A stretch of 64,000 nt of DNA from Paracoccus sp041927875 (GCF_041927875.1 NZ_JBHFHN010000002.1), one strand, 5' to 3'. Positions 9,684 to 17,953 are shown, counted from the first letter of the stretch. Made by a program: numbers and translations. The notes: generated by a model from the sequence alone, not told the origin.

Positions 9684-10336
9684 GCCGTCATCTCCTCGAT
9701 CCGGGCGGTCAGGGCGGCGAAATCGGCGGCGACGGCCTCGGCCCCTGCCCCGGTCAGCGCGGCGGCATCGTGATAGCCCCAGGCCACGCCCAAGGCGCGC
9801 ACCCCGGCGGCCCGTCCCATCGCCATGTCATAGCTGGTGTCGCCGATCATCGCCGTGCGCTCAGGCAGCGTGCCGGTTTCCGACAGCGCCGCCCGGATCA
9901 TCCCCGGATCGGGCTTCGAGGGGTTGGTATCCGCGGTTTGCCGCGTCACGAACAGCCCCTGCCAGCCATGCGCCGCGATCAGGTGGTCCAGACCCCGGCG
10001 CGACTTGCCGGTCGCCACCCCAAGGATCACGTCGTCACGCGCCGCCAGCCGCGCCAGCCCTTCGGCCACGCCGGGATAAAGCGGTGCGGGCGCGCTGTCG
10101 CGTTCGATGCTGAAATGCGCCTTGTAGGCATCGACCAGCGCGGCCTGGGTGGCGGCATCCTGATCGGCGGCCAGCCGCGCCATCGCCTGCGGCAGCGACA
10201 GGCCGATGATCGACCGGGTGGCTGCGGCATCGGGCGGGGCCAGCCCGGCGCCCGCAAAGGCGCGGTTCATCGTGGCCACGATCAGATGCTGGCTGTCGAC
10301 CAGCGTGCCGTCGACGTCAAACAGGATCAGGAACAT
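9680..10336 (-). CDS. HAD-superfamily phosphatase (phosphoglycolate phosphatase/Gph-like)
   Basis: A 218-residue haloacid-dehalogenase hydrolase. Motif I is FDVDGTLVDSQ at the N-terminus with the nucleophilic and general-acid aspartates. Motif II lies in GVATGKSRRGL. Motif III/IV is K-PDPGMI followed by MIGDTSYDMAMGRAAG. A helical cap between motifs I and II marks subclass C1. A TTG lies one codon upstream, but the ATG at 10336 overlaps the preceding TGA (TGATG) and is the better start. The substrate may be phosphoglycolate or another small phosphate ester. Confidence 0.85.
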   Translation of the reverse strand: MFLILFDVDGTLVDSQHLIVATMNRAFAGAGLAPPDAAATRSIIGLSLPQAMARLAADQDAATQAALVDAYKAHFSIERDSAPAPLYPGVAEGLARLAARDDVILGVATGKSRRGLDHLIAAHGWQGLFVTRQTADTNPSKPDPGMIRAALSETGTLPERTAMIGDTSYDMAMGRAAGVRALGVAWGYHDAAALTGAGAEAVAADFAALTARIEEMTA

Positions 10337-11358
10337 CAATCATCCTCGAACGGGTCGATGGGGGCGTCGTTTTCATGCCAGCCCACGGTCTTCCAGGTGC
10401 GTGCCATGTGATCGGGCAAGGGCGCGGTGATGGTGATGCGGTCCTTGGTGATCGGGTGATCGAAACTGATCTGGCGGGCGTGCAGATGCAGCTTGCGGCT
10501 GATCTCGCCGCCCAGTTGCGCGCCCCAGCCATCGCCCATGTTCACCTGACCCGACCCCCCATATTTGCCGTCACCGACGATGGGATGGCCAAGCTCAGCC
10601 ATATGGACCCGCAACTGATGGGTGCGCCCGGTGATCGGCACCAGACCGACCCAGGCCGCGCGGGTGCCAAGCGCGTCGATCACCGCGTAATCGGTTGTGG
10701 CGCGCTTGGCGTCGGGGTGCTGATCCATCTTGGCGGGGTGGATGGCGATCATCTTTTCGGCGTCCCGCCCCGGTGCGCGCTGGATGCCCCAACGCAGCGT
10801 GCCCTTGCGCGGGCTGGGCAGGCCCGCGACGGCGGCCCAATAGATCTTGCGCGTGCTGCGTGACCGGAACGCCTCGGACAGCGCCCGCGCCACCCGGTCG
10901 GTGCGCGCCAACAGCAGAACGCCCGATGTGTCCTTGTCCAGCCGATGCACCAGCTTGGGACGTTCCTTGTAGCCGAACATCAGCGCCCCGGTCAGGCCGT
11001 CGACATGGCGCAGCCCCTGGCCGCTGCCGCCCTGACTGGGCAGGCCCGCAGGCTTGTTCAGGGCGATGATGTGCTGGTCCTTCCACAGCACGGCGGCCTG
11101 GATCATCGCCTCGTCCGACCGGTCGATCCGCGGCTCGGCCTTTGGCGGCGGCGCGTCGGGAAGCGGGGGCACCCGCACTTCGGCCCCCGGCGCGACACGG
11201 TCGCTGGCCTTGACGCGGCCGCCATCCACACGCACCTGCCCGGTGCGGCACAGCTTTTCCACCGCTCCCTGCGTCAGTTGCGGAAACTTGCGCTTCAGCC
11301 AGCGATCAAGGCGCTGCTCGCCCTCATCCTCGGTCACGCGGATCATTTGCACGCTCAT
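10336..11358 (-). CDS. RluC/RluD-family 23S rRNA pseudouridine synthase
   Basis: A 340-residue enzyme. An N-terminal S4 RNA-binding domain (RLDRWLKRKFPQL) is followed by the RluA-type catalytic domain with VHRLDKDTSGVLLLA, which holds the catalytic aspartate, and GRTHQLRVHMAELGHPI near the end. It isomerises uridines in 23S rRNA; the S4 domain and length favour RluC over RluA. The frame is open upstream, but the ATG at 11358 overlaps the crcB stop (ATGA), which fixes the start. Confidence 0.88.
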   Translation of the reverse strand: MSVQMIRVTEDEGEQRLDRWLKRKFPQLTQGAVEKLCRTGQVRVDGGRVKASDRVAPGAEVRVPPLPDAPPPKAEPRIDRSDEAMIQAAVLWKDQHIIALNKPAGLPSQGGSGQGLRHVDGLTGALMFGYKERPKLVHRLDKDTSGVLLLARTDRVARALSEAFRSRSTRKIYWAAVAGLPSPRKGTLRWGIQRAPGRDAEKMIAIHPAKMDQHPDAKRATTDYAVIDALGTRAAWVGLVPITGRTHQLRVHMAELGHPIVGDGKYGGSGQVNMGDGWGAQLGGEISRKLHLHARQISFDHPITKDRITITAPLPDHMARTWKTVGWHENDAPIDPFEDD

Positions 11359-11726
11359 GCGTAATACCCCCGCGCCAGCCACAGGCCGGCGATCAAAGCC
11401 CCGATCGACAGGCCAAGACTGCCCGCCACATAAAGCGCCGCCAGCCCCGGCTGGCCGCGTTCCCACAATGCCACCGCATCCAGCGAAAAGGCGGAAAAGG
11501 TGGTGAAGCCGCCCAGCACACCGGTCATCAGCAACGGCGCATGGCGCATCGCGCCGCGTTCGGCCAGCACCACGACCAGCACCCCCATCAGCAGCGAGCC
11601 GATGACATTCACCGCCAGGGTCGAGGCCGGGAAGCCCGGCCAGCGTCGCCCCAACAGATTGACGCCATGGCGCGCCACCGCCCCCAAAGCGCCGCCAAGC
11701 GCCACCTGAACCACCGGATACATCAT
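11355..11726 (-). CDS. crcB: Fluoride ion channel CrcB/Fluc
   Basis: A 123-residue membrane protein with four predicted helices. It shows the family motifs GGALGAVARHGV near the start, TLAVNVIGSLLMG (with the polar-track Asn), and GGFTTFSAFSLD, the conserved phenylalanine-rich stretch lining the Fluc pore. Fluc dimers export fluoride through the inner membrane. Two ATG codons are adjacent (11726 and 11723); I chose the first. It sits between rarA and the pseudouridine synthase gene. No fluoride riboswitch is evident ahead of it. Confidence 0.93.
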   Translation of the reverse strand: MMYPVVQVALGGALGAVARHGVNLLGRRWPGFPASTLAVNVIGSLLMGVLVVVLAERGAMRHAPLLMTGVLGGFTTFSAFSLDAVALWERGQPGLAALYVAGSLGLSIGALIAGLWLARGYYA

Positions 11727-11757
11727 CGCGCCGTCATGGCCCCCCACGCCGCGCCCG

Positions 11758-13077
11758 TCAACCATCGCGCTGACGCTTGGCGCGCAGTCCCGCAAACCAG
11801 TCGACACGCTTTTTCAGCTCGCGTTCAAAGCCGCGATCGACGGGCAGGTAATAGACGGGGCGCTTCATGCCGTCGGGAAAATAGTGCTGGCCGCTGAAGG
11901 CATCCTCGGCGTCGTGATCATAGGCGTAACCCGCGCCATAGCCCTGTTCCTTCATCAGCGCGGTCGGCGCGTTCAGGATATGGGCCGGGGGCATCAGGCT
12001 GCCGGTCTTGCGCGCCTCGGCCCGCGCGGCCTTGTAGGCGGCATAGCCCGCGTTGGATTTGGGCGCGAGTGCCAGATAGATCACCGCCTGCGCCAAGGCG
12101 AGGTCGCCCTCGGGGCTGCCAAGGCGCTCGAACGTCTCCCAGGCTTGCAGGCAGACGGCCTGGGCCTGCGGATCGGCAAGGCCGATGTCCTCAACCGCCA
12201 TGCGGGTGATGCGGCGCGCCAGATAGCGGGGGTCTTCGCCGCCCTCAAGCATCCGGCCAAGCCAATACAGCGCGGCATCCGGGTCGGACCCGCGCACCGA
12301 TTTGTGCAGGGCGGAAATCAGGTTGTAATGTTCATCGCCGGATTTGTCGTATTTCGCCGCCCGCCGCATCAGTCGTTTCGACAGCGCGTCCACGTCAAGG
12401 TTCTGCGACACCTTCCACGACAGCACCTGTTCGATCAGGTTCAGCGCCGCACGGCCATCGCCATCGGCCATCTCCAGCAGCGCATCGCGGGCCGCACCGG
12501 TCAGCGGCAGGGCGCGGCCGGTTTCCTGCTCGGCCCGCTGTGCCAGAAGCTCCATATCAGCCAGCGACAGCCGCGTCAGCACGATCACCTGCGCCCGGCT
12601 GAGAAGCGCGGCATTTAGTTCAAATGACGGGTTTTCGGTTGTGGCACCGACCAGCAGGATCGTGCCATCCTCCATATGCGGCAGAAAGGCATCCTGCTGG
12701 GCCTTGTTGAAGCGGTGGATTTCATCGACGAACAGCAGCGTCCCGCGCCCCTGGTCACGGCGCAGGCGCGCGGCGTCGAACACCTTGCGCAGCTCGGGCA
12801 CGCCCGAGAAGATGGCGCTGATCTGGACAAAAGCCAGATCGGTATGGTCGGCCAGCAGGCGGGCAATGGTGGTCTTGCCCACCCCCGGCGGTCCCCACAG
12901 GATGATCGACCCCAGCGATCCGGCCGCCAGCATCGCCCCCAGCGGACCGTCATCGCCCAAGGCCTGCTGCTGGCCGATCACCTCGGACAGCGCACGCGGG
13001 CGGATGCGGTCGGCCAGGGGCCGATGGGCGGGCGCGGTGTCGCGCCGGGGTTCGGGTGTGTCGAACAGGTCGGCCAT
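11758..13077 (-). CDS. rarA: Replication-associated recombination protein A (RarA/MgsA, AAA+ ATPase)
   Basis: A 439-residue clamp-loader-like AAA+ protein. It begins MADLFDTPEP, then RPLADRIRPRALSEVIGQ. Walker A is GPPGVGKTT, Walker B LLFVDEIHRFNKAQQDAFLPHME, and sensor 1 is GATTENPSFELNAALLSRA. The C-terminal MgsA part includes KSVRGSDPDAALYWLGRML and GYAAYKAA. RarA acts at stalled forks with SSB. A GTG three codons upstream is an alternative start. It is the first gene of the rarA-crcB-rluC-HAD-ATP12 run. Confidence 0.93.
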   Translation of the reverse strand: MADLFDTPEPRRDTAPAHRPLADRIRPRALSEVIGQQQALGDDGPLGAMLAAGSLGSIILWGPPGVGKTTIARLLADHTDLAFVQISAIFSGVPELRKVFDAARLRRDQGRGTLLFVDEIHRFNKAQQDAFLPHMEDGTILLVGATTENPSFELNAALLSRAQVIVLTRLSLADMELLAQRAEQETGRALPLTGAARDALLEMADGDGRAALNLIEQVLSWKVSQNLDVDALSKRLMRRAAKYDKSGDEHYNLISALHKSVRGSDPDAALYWLGRMLEGGEDPRYLARRITRMAVEDIGLADPQAQAVCLQAWETFERLGSPEGDLALAQAVIYLALAPKSNAGYAAYKAARAEARKTGSLMPPAHILNAPTALMKEQGYGAGYAYDHDAEDAFSGQHYFPDGMKRPVYYLPVDRGFERELKKRVDWFAGLRAKRQRDG

Positions 13078-13166
13078 GATGGGCACAGCTTACCGCCCCG
13101 CGCGCCCTCCGGGAAGGGGCGCGGCAAGACCGCCGAACAGGCAGACCCTGCGGGGGCGGCGCGGCA

Positions 13167-13757
13167 TCAGTGCATCTTGGCGGTCAGGTCGATCGAGACG
13201 CATTGATAATCGCCATCGTCGATGAACATCATCCGCCCGATCGCCTCGGCCTTCAGCCCGCAGCGGCCATACCAGCGCGGCCAGTTGCCCGCCGTCAGCG
13301 CGATCAGCCGGGTCGCGCCCAATTCGCGCGCCGCCCCGGTCATCGCCTCGACCATCTGGAAATGCACCTTGCGGCGATATTCCTGCGGGATGTCGTGGCT
13401 GACAAACACGCGCGAGCTTTCCCAGATATGGGCATCGACCGGCGCCTCGTCATACAGCAGATCCTGCGGGATCGACCCGCCCAGGATGCCCTTTTGCGCA
13501 TCGCGGATCATGTAGCTATAGACGCCGCAGCGCGCCGTGGTCGGGGTCAGGCGGATGCCTGCCAGCACCCGGCCCAGGTCGTGAATGGCGATCCAGCGGC
13601 TTTGCGGGGTGTCATACTGGTCGAACTCCATGCCCATTTCCTCGGGCAGGTCCCAGTTTTTCTGGACGATGAAGCTTTGGCGTCTGGCGCGGAACAGATT
13701 GGCGAACAGTTCGCCGTGGTTGTGCAGGTTGGCAAAGGACAGCGTGGTGGTCTGCAT
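13167..13757 (-). CDS. LuxI-family acyl-homoserine-lactone synthase
   Basis: A 196-residue autoinducer synthase. The invariant family residues are in place: R25, F29, W35, E44, D46, D49 and R69 in the N-terminal half, and E113 and R116 in IWESSRVFV. Such enzymes couple an acyl chain from acyl-ACP to S-adenosylmethionine to make a diffusible AHL. The acyl length is not visible; Rhodobacterales relatives often make long chains. The gene lies 52 bp downstream of a luxR homologue on the same strand, so the pair is probably one quorum-sensing unit. Confidence 0.92.
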   Translation of the reverse strand: MQTTTLSFANLHNHGELFANLFRARRQSFIVQKNWDLPEEMGMEFDQYDTPQSRWIAIHDLGRVLAGIRLTPTTARCGVYSYMIRDAQKGILGGSIPQDLLYDEAPVDAHIWESSRVFVSHDIPQEYRRKVHFQMVEAMTGAARELGATRLIALTAGNWPRWYGRCGLKAEAIGRMMFIDDGDYQCVSIDLTAKMH

Positions 13758-13809
13758 GGTCGTTCTCCCGGTTCGCAGAGGCGCCCCCGGTTGCCATGCC
13801 TCGGACGAC

Positions 13810-14421
13810 CTATAGCAACCGGTATTCCTTGGCCCGCTGAATGGCCTCGGCGGTGGTCCGGGCCATCAGCCGTTCCCGCGCCGACATCAGCCGGGCCTTG
13901 AACGCGCTTTCGGTAATGCCAAGCTTTGCGGCGGCCGCCGCATGCCGGTCGCCCGCGGCGATGCACCGCAGGGCTTCGATCTGAGCCTTGGTCAGGCTCT
14001 CCGGCGGCTGCGTCATGTCGTGCAGACGCCGAACCAGGGTCGAGATCTGGGTGATCTCGTCATCGTTGAACTCACGCGAGTCGCTGGCAAAGCTGGCGAT
14101 GGTGCGCGAGGAAATGGGACCACAAGACACGGTCAGGCCGTATTTCAGACCGAAGGTGGCGGCTGCCCCCAGGATGTTGAACGGATCAGGCAGGGTGAAG
14201 TCCGACCAGCGGGTCGCGCCTTCGCTGCCAAAGCCCCAGGCAATCGTCGGGTCGCGCAGGGCATAGGCTTCGCGGGTGTAGTGGTCGCTCCAGGCTTGGG
14301 GGTAGGTCTGGAACTGCATCAGCGGCGCAGCGAAGCGGATGTGCAGGCCGATGAAATAGCCCGTCGGGGCCAGGCGGCCCAAGTGACGCAGTTCCTTGTT
14401 CAGTTCAGCGTGCACGAACAT
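13810..14421 (-). CDS. LuxR-family quorum-sensing regulator
   Basis: A 203-residue protein with an autoinducer-binding domain (TGYFIGLHI, TYPQAWSDHYTREAYALRDPTIAWG, then RWSDF; the W, Y, D and P positions that contact AHL are kept). A GerE-type helix-turn-helix follows (about residues 140-200: LTKAQIEALRCIAAG ... LGITESAFKARLMSARERL). It is about 35 residues shorter than classic LuxR at the N-terminus, as in several Rhodobacterales homologues. It should sense the AHL made by the downstream synthase. A good promoter candidate precedes it. Confidence 0.9.
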   Translation of the reverse strand: MFVHAELNKELRHLGRLAPTGYFIGLHIRFAAPLMQFQTYPQAWSDHYTREAYALRDPTIAWGFGSEGATRWSDFTLPDPFNILGAAATFGLKYGLTVSCGPISSRTIASFASDSREFNDDEITQISTLVRRLHDMTQPPESLTKAQIEALRCIAAGDRHAAAAAKLGITESAFKARLMSARERLMARTTAEAIQRAKEYRLL

Positions 14422-14456
14422 GACCTTTTAGACAAATTGCCTTAATCTGGAACAAC

Positions 14457-14485
14457 CTTAAATTGAGCCGCAGCTAATGCGTCAA
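14457..14485 (-). promoter_or_regulatory. Candidate promoter of luxR
   Basis: On the minus strand TTGACG (14485-14480), a 17-bp spacer and TTTAAG (14462-14457) lie about 36 bp before the luxR ATG. The surrounding stretch is unusually AT-rich for this genome. No clear lux-box dyad was seen here or in the luxR-luxI gap. Confidence 0.5.
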
Positions 14486-14526
14486 GGGGTGTTCCGCCCT
14501 TGACCCAAGGTAAAGCGAGGTGTGCG

Positions 14527-14754
14527 ATGCGAGGAAAGCGGGGCGACGGCATGATGACCACGATGGATGCCGTTCTGTTGCGCCGGGATCTGGCGATGGC
14601 CGGTCCGAAGCTGGGACTGACGGGGGGCGATCTGGCCGAAATCGAATCGCGCCTGGCGCTGATCGGGGTGTTGTCCGGGGTCGGCGCTGACTGGGATCAG
14701 ATGCCGCTGCCGGGTCAGGCACCGTCGCCGCGGGCCGACCAGCCGATGCTGTAA
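14527..14754 (+). CDS. Small hypothetical protein (75 aa) whose 3' end is tandemly repeated
   Basis: A short frame beginning MRGKRGDGMMTTMDAV after an AGCGAGG ribosome site 6-7 bases upstream, ending in DQMPLPGQAPSPRADQPML. The middle part (LAEIESRLALIGVL) could form an amphipathic helix; there is no signal peptide or known motif. It is divergent from luxR and followed by an intrinsic terminator. The last 60 bases plus the terminator recur twice downstream as decayed copies, in which the reading frame is not maintained. I do not recognise the family. The expression signals argue for a real gene, but length and lack of recognised relatives keep confidence modest. Confidence 0.5.
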   Translation: MRGKRGDGMMTTMDAVLLRRDLAMAGPKLGLTGGDLAEIESRLALIGVLSGVGADWDQMPLPGQAPSPRADQPML

Positions 14755-15211
14755 GACACAACCGAAAGCCCGCATCTACCCGCAGCCCCGGTCCCTTGGC
14801 CGGGGTTTCGTCTTGCCCGCAGACGGCCTTCGATGACCATGAAAGAACCGCAGCCAGATGGGGGGCGGGGCCGGGCGGGATCACATCCCGCTGCCGGGTC
14901 AGGCGCCGTCGCTGCGCGCCGATCAACCGATGCTGTAAGGCACGACCGAAAGCCCGCATCTACCCCGCAGCCCCGGTCCCTTGGCCGGGGTTTCGTCTTG
15001 CCCGCAGGCAGCCTGCGATGACCATGAAAGAACCGCGGCCAAGATGGGGGGCGGGGCCGGCTGGGATCACATCCCGCTGCCGGGTCAGGCGCCGTCGCTA
15101 CGCGCCGATCAACCGGTGCTGTAAGGCATAGCTGACAAGCTGTATCTGCTTGCAACCCCGGTCCCGTGGCCGGGATTTCGTCTTGCCAGCAGGCGGCCTG
15201 CAACCGGCATG
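14693..15211. repeat. Three tandem ~185-bp units duplicating a gene tail and both flanking terminators
   Basis: Units start at 14693, 14877 and 15063 (periods 184 and 186 bp). Each contains the 3' end of the small gene through its TAA stop, a terminator hairpin (14786-14805, 14971-14990, 15156-15175), then a CATGAAAgAACC stretch. In the last unit that stretch continues into the live rplQ terminator; in the first two it aligns with that terminator but the stem is ruined. There is no gene in 14755-15259. The most economical reading is duplication of the whole space between two convergent genes, followed by decay of the inner copies. Confidence 0.85.
14786..14814 (+). terminator. Intrinsic terminator of the small gene at 14527
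   Basis: A CCCCGGTC / GGCCGGGG hairpin (one G-T pair) with a CCTT loop is followed by TTTCGTCTT. It begins 31 bp after the stop codon. Two further copies lie 185 and 370 bp downstream within the tandem repeat. Confidence 0.65.
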
Positions 15212-15235
15212 AAAAAACCCCGGCCAAGGCCGGGG
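15212..15235 (-). terminator. Terminator of rplQ
   Basis: On the minus strand CCCCGGCC-TT-GGCCGGGG is followed directly by six T residues, 24 bp after the rplQ stop. The perfect eight-base stem and T-run make it the likely end of the ribosomal-protein transcript. Confidence 0.85.
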
Positions 15236-15259
15236 TTCGATCATTCCGGGCGGGCCGGA

Positions 15260-15688
15260 TTATTCTTCAGTCGCCTCGATGGACGATTCGGCCTCAAGAC
15301 GCGCGCGGTCGGCGGCGCCTTTGGCGGACAGGTCACGGTCGACGAATTCGACGATCGCCATCGGGGCCATGTCGCCATAGCGGAAGCCGGCCTTCAGGAT
15401 GCGGACGTAGCCGCCCTGACGGTCCTTGTAGCGCGGGCCAAGGATGTCGAACAGTTTCACAACGTCCTTGTCCTGCTTCAGCGCGGCGGCGGCCTGACGG
15501 CGGGCGTGCAGATCGCCGCGCTTGGCCAGGGTGATCAGCTTTTCGATGATCGGGCGCAGTTCCTTGGCTTTCGGCAGCGTGGTCTTGATCTGTTCATGTT
15601 CGATCAGCGACCCGCACATGTTCGAAAACAAGGCTTTGCGGTGTTCGTGGGTGCGGTTCAGACGGCGGTAGCCGCGGGCGTGACGCAT
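15260..15688 (-). CDS. rplQ: 50S ribosomal protein L17
   Basis: A 142-residue protein starting MRHARGYRRLNRTHEHRKAL, the conserved N-terminus of bacterial L17. It lines the exit side of the 50S subunit. It follows rpoA as in most bacteria, after a 155-bp gap containing a hairpin. The C-terminus carries the acidic extension (EAESSIEATEE) common in alphaproteobacteria. It ends at a strong terminator. Confidence 0.97.
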   Translation of the reverse strand: MRHARGYRRLNRTHEHRKALFSNMCGSLIEHEQIKTTLPKAKELRPIIEKLITLAKRGDLHARRQAAAALKQDKDVVKLFDILGPRYKDRQGGYVRILKAGFRYGDMAPMAIVEFVDRDLSAKGAADRARLEAESSIEATEE

Positions 15689-15802
15689 GATGGTCTCCTA
15701 TCGTGTTTTGCTTTGTCTGGCCCCCCATGCGTGCGGGGGACTCTCCTTGGGGCGGGATTGCCCGGTCGTTTTGGCGCATCACCACGGATGCACCGGATGT
15801 AC

Positions 15803-15822
15803 ACAGGCTGTACACAGCCTGT
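15803..15822 (-). other. Hairpin in the rpoA-rplQ gap
   Basis: ACAGGCT and AGCCTGT form a perfect seven-base stem around a six-base GTACAC loop, 22 bp after the rpoA stop. No T-run follows, so it is more likely an mRNA-stabilising or processing structure than a terminator. Confidence 0.4.
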
Positions 15823-15843
15823 GCACCGATCGTTGACCAGCTC

Positions 15844-16860
15844 TTAGAACTGGTCCTCGAAACGCTTGGCCAGATCCTCGATGTTCTCCGGCGGCCAGTC
15901 CTCGACTTCCATGCCGAGGTGCAGGCCCATGCCGGACAGCACTTCCTTGATCTCGTTCAGCGACTTGCGGCCGAAGTTCGGGGTGCGCAGCATCTCGGCT
16001 TCGGTTTTCTGGATCAGGTCGCCAATATAGACGATGTTGTCGTTCTTCAGGCAGTTGGCCGAACGCACCGACAGTTCCAGTTCGTCGACCTTCTTCAGCA
16101 GCAGCGGGTTGAACTCCAACCCGTCTTCCGCATCCGACTTCGAGGCCGATTCCGGTTCCTCGAAATTGACGAAGATCGACAGCTGGTCCTGGATGATGCG
16201 CGCGGCAAAGGCCACGGCATCCTCAGGGCTGATCGAGCCGTCGGTTTCGACCTTCATCGTCAGCTTGTCGTAATCCAGCACCTGACCTTCGCGGGTCGGC
16301 TGGACCTCATAGCTGACGCGCTTGACCGGCGAATAGATCGCGTCGATCGGGATCAGACCGATGGGCGCGTCTTCCGGGCGGTTCTTGTCGGCGGCGACAT
16401 AGCCCTTGCCGGTGTTGACGGTCAGTTCCATGTAAACCTCGGCGCCGTCATCCAGGTGGCAGATGACGTGATCGCGGTTCAGCACGGTGATGCCGTTGGT
16501 TTCCGAAATGTCACCGGCGGTGACGACGCCCGGCCCCTTGGCCGAGATCGACAGCCGCTTCGGACCCTCGACTTCCATCTTCAGGCGCACGCCCTTGAGG
16601 TTCAGCACGATGTCGGTGACATCCTCGCGCACCCCGGCGACGCTGGAAAACTCGTGCAGGACATTGTCGATCTGCACGCTGGTGATCGCCGCGCCTTGCA
16701 GCGACGACATCATCACGCGGCGCAGCGCGTTGCCCAGCGTCAGGCCGAAGCCCCGCTCCAGCGGTTCGGCGACGACGGTCGCCTGGCGGGCGGCATCGCC
16801 ACCGGCCCGCACATCAAGCTGTTGCGGCTTGATCAGCTCGGCCCAATTCTTGTGGATCAT
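15844..16860 (-). CDS. rpoA: RNA polymerase alpha subunit
   Basis: A 338-residue protein with the assembly domain (EPLERGFGLTLGNALRRVMMSSLQGAA near residues 30-55) and the C-terminal domain that binds UP elements and activators (LELSVRSANCLKNDNIVYIGDLIQKTE ... GRKSLNEIKEVL, about 260-320). An acidic linker (EPESASKSDAEDG) joins them. It dimerises to nucleate the polymerase core. It lies between rpsK and rplQ, the universal alpha-operon order; a hairpin in the rpsK-rpoA gap may adjust its dosage. Confidence 0.98.
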   Translation of the reverse strand: MIHKNWAELIKPQQLDVRAGGDAARQATVVAEPLERGFGLTLGNALRRVMMSSLQGAAITSVQIDNVLHEFSSVAGVREDVTDIVLNLKGVRLKMEVEGPKRLSISAKGPGVVTAGDISETNGITVLNRDHVICHLDDGAEVYMELTVNTGKGYVAADKNRPEDAPIGLIPIDAIYSPVKRVSYEVQPTREGQVLDYDKLTMKVETDGSISPEDAVAFAARIIQDQLSIFVNFEEPESASKSDAEDGLEFNPLLLKKVDELELSVRSANCLKNDNIVYIGDLIQKTEAEMLRTPNFGRKSLNEIKEVLSGMGLHLGMEVEDWPPENIEDLAKRFEDQF

Positions 16861-16923
16861 GAGTTGGCCTCCATTCCAGTTCCCCGCTGATGTCCGCAGC
16901 CAAGGAACGCCCGAGGGTCATGC

Positions 16924-16960
16924 AAAAAGGCCGGGCCGCCCCGAAAGGCGCGGCCCGGTT
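16924..16960 (-). terminator. Terminator-like hairpin between rpsK and rpoA
   Basis: On the minus strand CCGGGCCGC pairs with GCGGCCCGG across a short loop and is followed by CCTTTTT. It lies just after rpsK and before rpoA, genes that must both be expressed, so partial read-through or RNA 3'-end protection is the likely role. Confidence 0.6.
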
Positions 16961-16971
16961 CGTCTGGGAAA

Positions 16972-17361
16972 TTACACCCGGCGGCGTTTGGGCGGGCGGC
17001 AACCGTTATGCGCGATCGGCGTCACGTCGCGGATCGAGGTAATGTTGAAACCCACGGCAGCCAGCGCGCGCAGGGCCGATTCACGACCCGAACCCGGGCC
17101 TTGAACTTCGACTTCCAGCGTCTTGACGCCATGTTCCTGGGCCTTGCGGCCAGCATCTTCCGCAGCCATCTGGGCGGCATAGGGGGTCGATTTCCGCGAA
17201 CCCTTGAAGCCCATCGTGCCCGAGGACGACCAGGCAATCGCATTGCCCTGCACGTCCGAGATCAGGATCTTGGTATTGTTGAACGAGCTGTTCACATGGG
17301 CCACGCCCGAGGCGATATTCTTGCGCTCTTTGCGCTTCATGCGAGTTTTATCGCGTGCCAT
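16972..17361 (-). CDS. rpsK: 30S ribosomal protein S11
   Basis: A 129-residue protein with the family stretches ASGVAHVNSSFNNTKILISD, GFKGSRKSTPYAAQMAAE and DVTPIAHNGCRPPKRRRV at the C-terminus. S11 sits on the 30S platform beside the mRNA exit. It follows rpsM by 12 bp and precedes rpoA, the normal order. Confidence 0.98.
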   Translation of the reverse strand: MARDKTRMKRKERKNIASGVAHVNSSFNNTKILISDVQGNAIAWSSSGTMGFKGSRKSTPYAAQMAAEDAGRKAQEHGVKTLEVEVQGPGSGRESALRALAAVGFNITSIRDVTPIAHNGCRPPKRRRV

Positions 17362-17373
17362 CTGTCCGCCTCC

Positions 17374-17742
17374 TTATTTCTTCTTGCCAGCGATGGGTTT
17401 CGCCGGGCCTTTGCGGGTGCGGGCGTTGGTATGGGTGCGCTGACCGCGCACCGGCAGACCGCGACGGTGACGCAGGCCACGATAGCAGCCCAGGTCCATC
17501 AGACGCTTGATGTTCATCTGCGTCTCGCGGCGCAGGTCGCCCTCGACGGTCAGGTTGGCGTCGATGAATTCGCGGATCGACAGCACTTCGGCGTCCGACA
17601 GATCATTGACGCGACGGGCGCGGTCGATGCCGACGGCCTCGCAGATCTGTTCGGCAAACAGCGGGCCGATCCCATGGATGTATTGAAGCGCGATCGGAAC
17701 GCGCTTGGCAGTCGGAATGTTCACACCGGCGATACGAGCCAC
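17374..17742 (-). CDS. rpsM: 30S ribosomal protein S13
   Basis: A 122-residue protein reading MARIAGVNIPTAKRVPIALQ from a GTG start at 17742; the frame stays open upstream, but the GAAGGA ribosome site and the universally conserved N-terminus fix this codon. GLRHRRGLPVRGQRTHTNART is the RNA-binding C-terminal part. S13 contacts the P-site tRNA and the bridges to the 50S subunit. It is preceded by a 211-bp gap with a terminator, so rpsM probably starts a new transcript. Confidence 0.97.
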   Translation of the reverse strand: MARIAGVNIPTAKRVPIALQYIHGIGPLFAEQICEAVGIDRARRVNDLSDAEVLSIREFIDANLTVEGDLRRETQMNIKRLMDLGCYRGLRHRRGLPVRGQRTHTNARTRKGPAKPIAGKKK

Positions 17743-17800
17743 GTGTCTGTCCTTCTTTGTTGCGGTTCCGTAACCCCAGAACCTTTTTTCACAACGGAAA

Positions 17801-17822
17801 GCCCGAAAGCCGCACTTTCGGG
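17801..17822 (-). terminator. Terminator-like hairpin between adk and rpsM
   Basis: On the minus strand CCCGAAAG and CTTTCGGG form a perfect eight-base stem around a five-base loop, followed by CTTTCCG. It lies 130 bp after adk and 60 bp before rpsM and may end the secY-adk transcript. Confidence 0.55.
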
Positions 17823-17953
17823 CCGCGTCATCGCGACGGATCATTGAATGGGCGGGAAAACCCTGAAGCCGGCGATTCTCATCAAGAGCCGTGCCTTAGG
17901 CGGGAATCGGCGCGGGGTCAAGGGGCGGCGGCGCAAAGCCGCCGATCCCGGCC

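Noticed and set aside
11358..11760. Fluoride riboswitch ahead of crcB
   Set aside because: crcB is inside an operon with a 31-bp gap after rarA, leaving no space for the aptamer.
14796..15131. Open frames running through the tandem repeat
   Set aside because: They arise from the repeated units; frame is not kept between units and there is no ribosome site.
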